A stretch of DNA of 64,000 nucleotides from Dicaeum eximium (Eukaryota > Chordata > Aves > Passeriformes > Dicaeidae): positions 275,430 through 339,429 of the forward strand of contig VWZP01006006.1 in assembly GCA_013396995.1 (NCBI GenBank), in the 5' to 3' direction. The position numbers and the translations under genes are program-made. Below the pieces are notes generated by a model that had not been told where the DNA came from, did not search any database, and saw only the letters and a program-made list of their open reading frames with translations. This document shows positions 53,980 through 64,000 of this stretch, piece by piece. Numbering within the stretch: position 1 is the first letter of the stretch; every line of letters starts with the position of its first letter.

Positions 53980-54059
53980 GTGATATTTCCAAGCGGGAAA
54001 ACAAAAAGTATATAACTTTTGTGATATTTCCAAGCAGGAAAACAAAAAGTATATAACTA
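53980..54059 (+). repeat. 41-bp tandem duplication, two copies
   Basis: GTGATATTTCCAAGCGGGAA at 53980 recurs at 54021 as GTGATATTTCCAAGCAGGAA. In both copies it is followed by AACAAAAAGTATATAACT. Apart from the single G/A difference and the ends, the copies are the same, so the duplication is recent. Confidence 0.9.
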
Positions 54060-56710
54060 AACTTGAAAAAAACCCCACCAATATATTAAATCCTTTTAGT
54101 GTTTGATCATATTTTAGAAAGCCTCAGTAATAGAGTAGTCCTTGACCCAGATGGCTCTGAATCACAATTCCTAAATGTCTGCAATTCAAACATTTTAAAA
54201 ATATGTGTGTACATAAATAGCACAAACAAATACAGAAGCAGAATTTTATGTTGTGGGTTCTGCAGCATGGAAAACCTTATCTCTTCCATAAAAATATCCA
54301 CAATCTAATTTCAAAATGACAATTTTGAAAACAGTCAGTGATTCCCACAGGATCTTATGTTCTTACAACGGAGGCTATCGCATTATGATGAATGGTCCAG
54401 AAAAGTTTTCCTCTTAACTCCTTTCCAGGACAAAAATGTCATGAAGTGATTTGTAGCTGAGAAGAGAATAACTCCAATCCATGGCAAATGAAAATCAAGT
54501 AATGATGAGATTGTACTGCTACTGCTCAAAGTCTATACTCCTTCAGAATACAGATCAATTTCAGCCAGAATTATACAGGATAAACAGGATAACTCATCTC
54601 CAAAAGTTGCCATTGCTTAGAAGTTTCCACAGATTCCAGAAACTATATGTGGAATCAAAGAGAAGTATAAGGGCACAGATGATCACGATGATAGATTCAG
54701 AAACTATCTTCTTTGCTGAATACTATGTACCCCAGATGAAAATACATCTCAGATTTGTAAAATCAAGGTGTTTTCAAGCTTTTGGATGCTTTCAGAGTTC
54801 AATTCTAATTTTCTTATCAGTCTAATGTTCTTTTAGGTCATCTGAAACCAGGTCTTGTGTTGGAGATGTAAAACCCTGAAATGTCAGTAAATATAGCACA
54901 CTGACAAAATGAAGCAATTTTTTCACCTTTAACATTGAATGTTCTCTAATGTTAACTATTTATGCATTTGATTCAGTGAAAGTCAGAAGGAATATAAGAC
55001 TAATCCTCATTCAAAATCACAAGGCATTATCATTAAACCCTGTTGGTTTTTAAAATGTTCAAATAAACAGTTACAAGAAGCAGAACTGTAGGAATAAATA
55101 TATCAATCAGCTATTGTGTATCTCCCTTTATTGCCTTTATAAATGTGATTGAACCTTACATTACACCAGCCCCATTGTCTCTTCCTTTTCATTCCACAAC
55201 TTTGTAAATAAGCTGAGATATTATAGAAATGTATTAGTTCTTAGCCTGCAGGATCTGTTTTCATAGCCTTATCTTGTTGACAAAATAATCTAGCACATGA
55301 TTTTATCTGATCCACAAGTCTGGGATATTCTCACAGAAGACTGTAAGCCAGTTGGGAAGGATGTTCCCATTATGTATTTGAACAAGCAGAGATGACCCAC
55401 TCAGCAAATTTGTGACTTTCTTAGTGTTTCTCTGAATACCTCAATGACATCATAATGAAACCACAACCAGCAGATACCATCCCCTCTTTTTTTACAGGTT
55501 TATTGGTGCTGTCATCCTTTCTTTCATTCTTGTCAGTTCTTAAGCAGTGTATTAACTATATTGTAGATTCCTAGATCAAGCTTCCCTCAAAAGGCACATT
55601 AAGAAATCAAATATTTTCTTTAATCCCTATAACTCTTTTGAGATTTATTACATTCATTGTACTTTTCAAAACAGAAGTGCTTTTCATGCTTCTTATATAC
55701 TGAAATATTTGTTGGGTTTTGTTGTGGCTTTTTTCCTAATAGATATCACTGTAATTTCAAAATGCAAACTCATCATAATTGTACTGAGTACATGCTCTAA
55801 GTTTTGATATTCACTCAACGGGGATGATTTTGATCTATACTTATGACATTATTAAATACTGGGAAGATAATTTACAGTGAGCAACACTGGGAAATTCAAG
55901 TTATTAATCACTAGATATACACAAAGAATGGTTCTTAGCAATCAATTGAAGAGCAAATATTTAATATCTGAAGTTTGCCTCCTTCATGTATCATAGATTC
56001 TTTCTGTTGGTTTCCAAAGCTATTTGAAAGGCATATTTGCCTTTAACTGTTATTATGAATATGAAACACTGTAGCTTGCTGGCAGGTCACAATTTTTCAA
56101 GATCAGCATTGAACTGTATGTATGTATGTATTTCTTTTAATCATCTATTTCTTTTAATCTTCTTGATCACAGTGATTCTGTGATAGGAAGAAATAGTCTC
56201 AACATTTTTCAGGAACAGACTTCTTTAGAAAGACACCATTATGTGTATCTGCTTTTTACTTTAAACAACTTCAAAACAATTATTTAAAGAATGCAAATTA
56301 TATCCGTTTTTATATTAAACAGTGGTCCTGTCTTTTTTTTTTGTTTTGTTTTGTTTTGACACTCACTGAAGAACTAAAACTAACACATAGATCATGCTGA
56401 CTTATTAGGTGGGACATCTTCATGGATAATTGTATATATGTAAATTTGTAAAAGATATGAACCTAAAAATCATCTTATAGTATTAAGGAAATATATAGGC
56501 TTCTTTGTATCTTTCCAGGCTTCTTTAGATTGTGAGAAGAAAGACCACAACAACAAAATCTATTTGAAGCTACAGCAAAATCACTAATTGCAAAAGATTT
56601 ACTCACTTCAGTTTATGTTGCATGAGTTACCGTCTTTGTGGGAGTTTGTTAAGGTCAAGAAAATGTAAAGCTGGTATAAGGTTTGTAGTGATATAATATG
56701 AAAGTTGTGT

Positions 56711-56776
56711 TCCTCTCCCCTTCTCCTGTCCTCCTCTCTCCTTGCCTTGCCTTACCTTGCCTTGTCTTGCCTTCCT
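56711..56776 (+). repeat. Pyrimidine tract with seven CCTTG pentamers
   Basis: A C/T-only run leads into seven pentamers from 56740 to 56774: CCTTG, CCTTG, CCTTA, CCTTG, CCTTG, TCTTG and CCTTC. It is an imperfect microsatellite. Confidence 0.9.
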
Positions 56777-57416
56777 AGAAATAGTGATAAATTAAATAAA
56801 ATCAGAAATTTTAGGTATATTTACTGCTAAACCCTCTGCAGTGTAGCAAATTAAGTAGTGTGAAGTAATAATTGAAAATGTCTTTCAAGTGTTGATCAAT
56901 GTATTCCAATGCTGTGGTGGACATAACACAACACAACTGAATCATAGCAGCAGCTTATAATTTTGGTTACTGGTCGTGCATGTTGCTAACTGACATAAGA
57001 CCTTAAATAATGGTTCATAATTTGTAACATTCAATATTTATAATCTCTTCTGAGGAAAAAGTTGTACAAGGAGAATGGCACTATCCACCATTTTTCTAAT
57101 GACTTGCTTGTATGCAGCCAGTCATGTCACAATTATCAGGTTGTTCATTTCAAATTGATTTTATGAAAAAGAACTTGCTTTACCTTTTTTTTTTACCTAA
57201 AGAAAGTCACTGCCTTTCTTAAACAGAGTGAATTTTAAGTTGTGACTACACATAATTTGTTCTCATATAAAGCTACTCTAAAGGTTCAGAGCATGCACTA
57301 TCAAACAAACAGACTAAAATCACCCAATGGAATATGTTCAATATGTTCAATATGACCAAGAATTAAAAGGGGTAAAATATAAGACAATATTCCCACTTAG
57401 GAAATTAATCCCCCTT

Positions 57417-57477
57417 CTAAGAAAACATGTCTAAAGAAAACATGTCTAAAGAAAACATATCTAAAGAAAACATGTCT
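57417..57477 (+). repeat. 15-bp tandem repeat, four copies
   Basis: CTAAAGAAAACATGT is repeated four times. The first copy (57417-57430) lacks one A, the third (57446-57460) has an A for G change, and the second and fourth are identical. A partial fifth copy (CTAG) ends the array. Confidence 0.92.
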
Positions 57478-59429
57478 AGTTCTGCTAAAGAAAAAGATTT
57501 TATCATGTTAGTCTTATAAACCAGCCTTTTTTTTCTTATAAATCAGCTACCTGAAAGTAGCAAGAAGGAAGACCTGAAAATAACATATTCATCATTGGTC
57601 ATCAGAGACATTTCTTAGAATTTAATGGTTTGTGAGAAATAATTTTCTATCCTTGCACATTTCAGCTATTTCTTTTGCTTCTCTACTTTCTGCAGATAGT
57701 GCATAATGAAATGTGTTTTTCATTATCTTGACTATCTGATGGCTTTTGTGGTTTTTTTCCCTTTGGTTATGTAGGTAAGAAATGTATATCTTCCTAGAAT
57801 TTCTGATAGTGGGTTGTATTTTCCATGGGATTTATTTAAAAGATGACAGGATTAGTACTTTCAAGAATAGTCTAATCCACCTACTTTCTGAATTTTATAT
57901 ATGTAATTAATTGGATCGCATTCTTGGAATATTTCTGAATTCCAAATATAAAGCAATGTTGAGGTTAGGCATACTAGAAGACAAAACATTTAGTATGTCA
58001 GAAAGCCAGAATAACAGAGATGTTGGGACACTTCTGGGTGTCATTTATCATGCATTTTTTTGTCCATTCTTTTACTTTCCTTACAAGAGTTTCTTATGAA
58101 AGTGTTAAAAAAAGGATATTTGTCTTTCACTACTATTTCTATGGACTTTCTTTATTCTTCATTTTTGGCTATTGTCCTTAACATTAAAGTGGCTGTGCCA
58201 GGTACATATACACAGATTCAATATAATATATGAGGCATTTTCTTTCACTTTCAGCATGAATAAAATAACAAAATTAATTTCTTTTTCCAAAAAGACTTTT
58301 TTCTCCTTCAAAATGTTCATCTCTTCTGCTTAACAGGAAATAATGCATGTATATTTGGTTAATTTTGATCTTAGCTTTGAGATATGATGGACTACACACC
58401 TGAGAAATATTCTTTAGTGCATCTAAGAAATATTGCTTAGTCTTTTAAGGACTAAAGTTAATTAACTCTGTGTGTCTCCAGACAGATGACACCAATTGCA
58501 GGAGAAGATGACAAACTTTCCCTGCTTGAATTTTCAATTGAAAAATATTTAACAATTTGTAGAGGAAAAACTGTCTAGGAGGAGACTGATTCTGTGCAAT
58601 TAACTTCTGTAGTAAATGCAGACCATTTAGAAACATGAAACTTTAGGATTGCTGCAAAAGGCATATCTTCATCTTCTTCCTCATAGCTGTGTGACAGGTA
58701 TGTTGTAAGCAAAGAGCAAGGTCCCATATGTCTGTTACACAAGGGTATAATTTTCTCCCAGTGAGAATAGAAGAGAGAAATGGCACATGGCATATACACA
58801 ATTCAGCTATAGTATTTATCACGTTCTTTCTCCATTGGAACTGGCACAGGAGTGAGTTAGCATCCATTCAAACTGGTATAATCTTGGGAAACTATTAAAC
58901 CCATCAGGGTTTAATAAGTGACCCATCAGGGTTACTATCTTCATAGGTGGAACATCTCAAAATATTGCTGGATATTCCCATCTTGCATTGCAAACAGACC
59001 ACGCTACTAATTAAAGGCTGTATTCCCAAAAGGAATTGAGGAAATTTCTAGGTAAGTAATGGATCCAAAAGGTAATGTAGCTACACTCTTGGCCCAGAAG
59101 GAATTTCAGAATAGCGGATAGTATGAGTTCCTTTCCAGTGTGGAAATAGGAAGCAGAAGTTTGAAATTTCATATGACATAATTTACCTGACATCATTGGT
59201 CAGCAACAACAAAAGACAGAGAAAGAATTGGCAATTCAGTGATTAAGTCAGTTTTCTAGGATGAAAAAATTCATGATTACTACACAAGTTAAACTCATCC
59301 TAAACTAACCAATAGTATTTGGTTAGGAAAGCCATGACCTGGAAAATACAGATTGAAGTCCATGTTCCCAAGATGTCAAGCTGACATGAGTTGGTTAGAA
59401 CAGAGTCTCTGAATCATACTTCAACTGTT

Positions 59430-59950
59430 TCCAAGGGCTTTTCCATTTTGGAGAGCAGGTCTTCAGCATCTTGGTAGGCAAGAAGCTGACTGTGAGCCAG
59501 CAATATACCCTTCAGGCAAAGGCAGCCATCAGTAGTTTGTGCTGTTTTGGACAAGTGTTTCCAGATGTCTGAGGGAAGTTTTCCTCACTTCCTGTTTAGG
59601 TGAGTCTAGCAAAGAACCACAAGGATGACTGAGTGCTTGAAGTATTTGTCATATGAAGAGCTGAAAGAGCGAGCTTTTTATCCTGGAGAGTAGAAGGCTA
59701 AGGGGAAAACTTATAGATTTTCATAAATACCTGACTGGAGGGAATAAGTAAGACAGAGACACTCTTCTGTGTAATGGCCACCGGCAGTACAAGAGGTAAG
59801 GACCACAAAAATTATACCTGTAAATGAGACAGAGATACCTGCCATCACAAAGTGGAATCACTGAGTGCTAAACTGGAGTCATCTGGCACTTCACTGGGTC
59901 CTGGATATGTTTTACCAATATATTCAAAAACCTGAATCTCCTCTGTCTCT
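59430..59950 (+). mobile_element. Diverged CR1 LINE fragment
   Basis: The plus strand follows the CR1 ORF2 3' region in order. It has AGCATCTTGGTAGGCAAGAAGCTGACTGTGAGCCAGCAATAT near 59467 and GACTGAGTGCTTGAAGTATTTGTC near 59627. GAGCTTTTTATCCTGGAGAG follows at about 59670, with AAGGCTAAGGGGAAAAC just after. Then come ATAAATACCTGACTGGAGGG at about 59723, AGACAGAGACACTCTTCTG, and GCCACCGGCAGTACAAGAGGTAAGGACCACAAA at about 59779. The subfamily differs from the CR1 at 38521. Several indels break any reading frame, and the usual 3' tail is not evident, so the copy is old and truncated at both ends. Confidence 0.85.
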
Positions 59951-62900
59951 CTCCAGAAAAATAAAATAATAATTTTGATAATAAAAAATTGGTTTGGAAG
60001 GTGTACATTTCCAGCCTTTTACTGTAAAATTGTCAAGCAATATGGTCTCGTTTTTCCCTTCATTCAATATCAAGGCTCTTTGTGGGCAACAAGCAAAATA
60101 AACTATACAGTTTCATGCTCCAAGGTATCAAGTTCTGACCACCAGTCACAGGATGCCACAAAAACTGAGAGTGGTTTGAGATGCTTTTCTGAGTGGCTAT
60201 TGCTGTCACTGTTTGATGTCCAAGTAACAGCTCAGAAGACCTGTCTGTAAAGTACAAATGCTGCATTTGACTATGGAATGCCTTTTATTCATTTTAAGGT
60301 CATTGCTGAATAGTGGCTTTAGGAGGAAAATGTTAGGAGAAAGGGCCCAGTAAGACACATGAAAGTGACAGCTTCTAAAGGGGGAGGAAAGTTGTAATTA
60401 GAATTAAATGTAGACCTTGCCTTAGAAAATTATCGTCTCATGGCTTCGAGGAAATTTCTTTTGAAAGAAAAAACTACTAATAAAGTTATTTTATGTACAG
60501 GGCAGTATGTTCAAATGTATTTAATTTTCTTTCACTCTTCTGACCTGTGCTAAGAGAAATTGCAGAGATATGATTTAGCTCTCTCTTACATTTTTTTAAG
60601 TCATCACCTTTGAACCTGTCATTCCTGTGACACAACCTCCAGGAGTCAATTTATATAAAGCTTCTGATAGAAAAACATCTAAGCACAATTTGAGGGCACT
60701 CAAATAGCAGATGAAAAACACACAAATTCTCTACAGAATTCTCTACAGTCCTCCACTTCATAGAACAGCTTGAAAAAGTGTATATGAGTGGAACTTCTCA
60801 CAGTGAATAATATTAGCTTAAACAGACCAATGCAGATCTGCCATCCACCCAGCACTGCCACTGTACATAGTTAAGTAAAGAACTTTGTATGGAGCATACT
60901 TGTTATCAGCTTGAGTTAAAAATCCAAACTAAAGGGTATTTTTTTCCCTTGAAAACCATAAAGAGAAGCACTGAAATATGGATTAAATAAATCCATAGCC
61001 AATTGCTATCAATCACAATGTTTAGAGATGATATGTGGAAATTGGCTTAATAGTAAATAAAATATATCTTATTTACAAATTAAGGCTTCAAATGTATTTA
61101 TATATACAAAAAGCTGATTGTAAAAACCAAATCAAACAGCACCATGAAAAATTATGAAGAAAAGACTCCTGTGCAGCTCCAGAAGAATGGTTGAAGCAGG
61201 GTACCAATCACAGCTATGGAAGAAAACTATCATGACAAAAATCTTGCTTTCTAAGAACTTCTCTCAGGCATAACTCCATCTCCATTTTTGTTCAATAGTT
61301 GCCCAAGTGGCAAAGCTATGAATTAGATTTGAATTAGATAATGAATAAACTCTGTTGAAAAAGTTGGGGAGAACAAGAGTCTTATTATCTGTTCAGTATT
61401 TCATTCAGACCACCTTGGCACAGTACCAGTACTGTTTTCCAATTACACTGTTTAGCTGAAAACATAAAACATATTTAAATCATTTGTTAATGAACAGGAG
61501 GATATTTTCATGGACATACACTGTGCAAACACACACCTGCATCAAATGAAATCTACAGCCATGCCCATTAATACTGCTTGATTTAAGTGAAAAATGCCCA
61601 AAAAAACCAGTAACATGAGAAACCCCTGAGAAGAATCACAGATTGTGAATTCCATCCAAAGCTTGTGGATGAAGGGGAGACTGTTATAGTATTTCTTAAT
61701 GTAAAATTACATGCACCTCATGTATGACTGCTCAGCTCCTTCAAACTGAGAAAAGGAAAAAAGTGACTTTTTGAAAAATCCTAACATTACTAGTATTCCA
61801 ATTATGAGTAGGATTATGAAGTAAATTCCTCTGTAACCAAATCAACTTTTTTTTCTCTCATCCTTCAAAGTAATCTTGGTTAGGACAGGCTCGCAAAGAA
61901 GGAGTCAAGGTCTTTGTAATATGTCCATAGGAACACTGCCTATGCTAAAATGTTATGTGTTGGTTTTGATTACTAGGATGTTTGTTGTCATTCATGTTTC
62001 AAATATTTCCTTTTTCAGTGGCATTTTCATAAAATCTTGAATATGATTTCAAGTATATTTAGTTTATTAAGTACAGCCACTGGCTTTAAAAATTCAAATA
62101 TTTTTTTCTTCATAAATCTGTGTGTCTGATTCATGATTTATTTTACAGTAGAGTGTAATTTTTTCAACTTTGTATTTTATATTTTTTCAATACTGATGAC
62201 TGCCACCAATGGTGATATAACTATAAAAAGAAAAGATAGGACAGTGATTATGAAGAAGCTAAAATCCATAACAAATCATAGCCTTATATTTTCAAAAATC
62301 TTAGAAACAAATTAGTATATGTTGGTAAGAAAAGATTGAAACTATACAAATATGAGGAAGTGGCCTCCATTTCTAAATGAGCTTCCTGTTTATCTTTTAA
62401 AATACCAAGCACATAGTTGATATTGAATAGTAAAGTACAAAAGAAAACTGGCTTTTGGATGCTACAAATGAAAAAATAGAAATTAACAGCATCTCTTGAC
62501 TGCTTGAAGGGACAGTGTCATCTTATGTGTCTATGACGTGAAAAGGACTCAATTTTTATCCAAAACAGAGCTTTTGTGTCTGAGAACTTTCCATATTGCC
62601 CCTATTTTCTTACATAAAAAGGCTGAACTTTACACAAGCATTGTAAGAGATTGTGAACTGTCTCTGGAGATGCCCGGTTGATTCCAGACTCAGCAGCATG
62701 GATCATGGCTGATTCGTTTTATCTTGTCCCCTTTGGGATGGTTGGGCCCTTCTTTGGACCTGGTTTATTCTCTGGGATGGATAGGTCCCTTCTGAAATCT
62801 ATCTAATATGCTTTATACAGGTATTATATATCCTTATCCATGTCCATAATAAATATATTTACTGTTTTATTTGTTGATAATTTGCTTCAGCAATGTAAGT

Positions 62901-64000
62901 TCATAGTAACATGTCATAATGTGATCCTACTTGGTTGTTGCTGTCATTGGTTGTTGCTTTATGATTTTTCACTTCCATAGTCCTTATTGACACTATATTA
63001 TTGGCTGCTGAAAGCAATTTGAAATAACATGTATATTATATATATATAATTAATCATAGGTATACTTGGTGGTCACAAAGATATTTATGGTAATATACTT
63101 GTTAGTGGTGATTTTTATGCAGTATTAGTGACAACCCACAATAAATTAAAGAAATTTAGTGGATAAAAGCCTCCATGTCGTTGTATATTACAAAAACTGA
63201 CAATATGTTAACACCATAGCTAGAAAAAAATTATTTGCAGTGCTTTCTTTATTTTTACAGCAGTTTTTGTCAGGAAGAATATTAAATTATTACTTTGGCT
63301 TTTCTTTGTCTCAGTAAAAAAGCTTAGGTTTTCTGCTTCAAAATAGTTTAAACAGAATGGTATTCAGAATTCCCTAAGGAATTTTGGTTTCTGATCTCAT
63401 TACTGCTAAATCCGTTGTTCTAACATTTATTTCTTTTTCCCCTCTATCTCGCTATGTATGTACAGGAGCAATGAGTGTGGGAAGACTAGAATGAGAAAGT
63501 TATAAGTCAAAAATACTGTGGAAAAATCAACACAACTTCTCCTTTGTAATCGAGTAGGTGAAAGATGGATGAGAAATATTTTGGGATAATCTGTATCTAC
63601 GGATACCTCCCTAAAGGTTTGGTAGAGGACCAGTGCTGTAACTACCAACTTGTTCTGACTGTCCTACAGAGACAAAAAGAAACACATTTGATTTCTGAAA
63701 ACGTTTTGTAGCGTGAGTTTAACTAAATATTTCCAGGCTTTTAATTTTGTTTCAAGAAGATGTTTCCTAGTTCATCCAGGTCATTGTTCTTGTGTCTCAC
63801 TTTTATTTCATTTTTTTTTTAGATTTACTTTTGAAAATCACAGATATGTTCATTAAGTGTGTCTGTGTTTCTGTGTGTGTTTAAGCTGTCTACAACATGC
63901 TTACCTGAAGAAGACTTTATAGTGGAGTTCCAAGCCCTTTAAAATAAAGAAATAAAGTGGGAAAGCTGGCAAACCTTTAACTAGATCCATGCAACCAGTC
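59951..64000. other. AT-rich non-coding stretch
   Basis: No supported gene. It contains a possible LTR-like block (62640-62880), a short TA run near 63036-63049 and otherwise unremarkable AT-rich sequence to the window edge. Confidence 0.5.
62640..62880 (+). other. Unclassified LTR-like candidate
   Basis: The block has promoter-like and terminator-like features in LTR order. After a G+C-richer part (GAACTGTCTCTGGAGATGCC through GGATGGATAGGTCCC), a TATTATATATCC phrase lies near 62822. It is followed by an AATAAATAT signal near 62848 and a T-rich tail. I do not recognise the family and see no secure terminal dinucleotides or target duplication. Confidence 0.3.

Larger units (their letters stand above)
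48621..59429. other. AT-rich non-coding stretch
   Basis: About 10.8 kb without a supported gene. The longest open frame is 114 codons (54481-54825, plus) and resembles nothing I know. Several short tandem repeats are listed separately, and one LTR-like candidate lies at 48720-49010. Confidence 0.5.

Noticed and set aside
54481..54825. 114-codon plus-strand open frame
   Set aside because: No recognisable domain, no promoter or splice context, and base composition like the surrounding non-coding DNA. A frame this long can occur by chance in 64 kb.
1..64000. CRISPR arrays, tRNA or rRNA genes, bacterial operons
   Set aside because: No regularly spaced direct repeats, no cloverleaf sequence with intact A and B boxes, and no dense coding. 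The window is vertebrate repeat-bearing DNA.

Overview
The window is vertebrate nuclear DNA, almost certainly avian. It is AT-rich and non-coding, with no bacterial-style gene packing. The diagnostic evidence is its interspersed repeats. Two LTRs match class III (ERVL-type) LTRs typical of birds. A 5'-truncated CR1 LINE on the minus strand (about 38521-39425) has the avian CR1 tail and recognisable reverse-transcriptase C-terminal sequence. Two older CR1 remnants lie near 19735-20085 (minus) and 59430-59950 (plus). CR1 and ERVL LTRs together, with no Alu, L1 or B-type SINEs, point to a bird, possibly a songbird. The species and chromosome cannot be read from the sequence.

Layout. 1-1035: unique sequence, then a CCTT/CCGACACTT minisatellite interrupted by a 246-base assembly gap (630-875). 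1036-3491: unique. 3492-4551: apparent solo ERVL-type LTR, plus strand. 4552-37610: a long AT-rich stretch with short tandem duplications, A/T tracts, small hairpins, possible ancient tRNA-core SINE remnants and one old CR1. 37611-39425: a transposon island of a second ERVL-type LTR (plus) and a CR1 (minus). 39426-64000: more AT-rich unique sequence with a compound GATA/CATA microsatellite (48501-48620), several short tandem repeats, an old CR1 and two unclassified LTR-like candidates.

I found no protein-coding exon, tRNA, rRNA, CRISPR array or operon that I could defend. The open reading frames are short, and I recognise no host protein in them. Those with clear content belong to CR1 or are frames through LTR or minisatellite sequence. 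The best reading is an intron of a very long gene or a gene desert. I did not find a novel biological system here. The findings are repeat-structure observations of modest interest.
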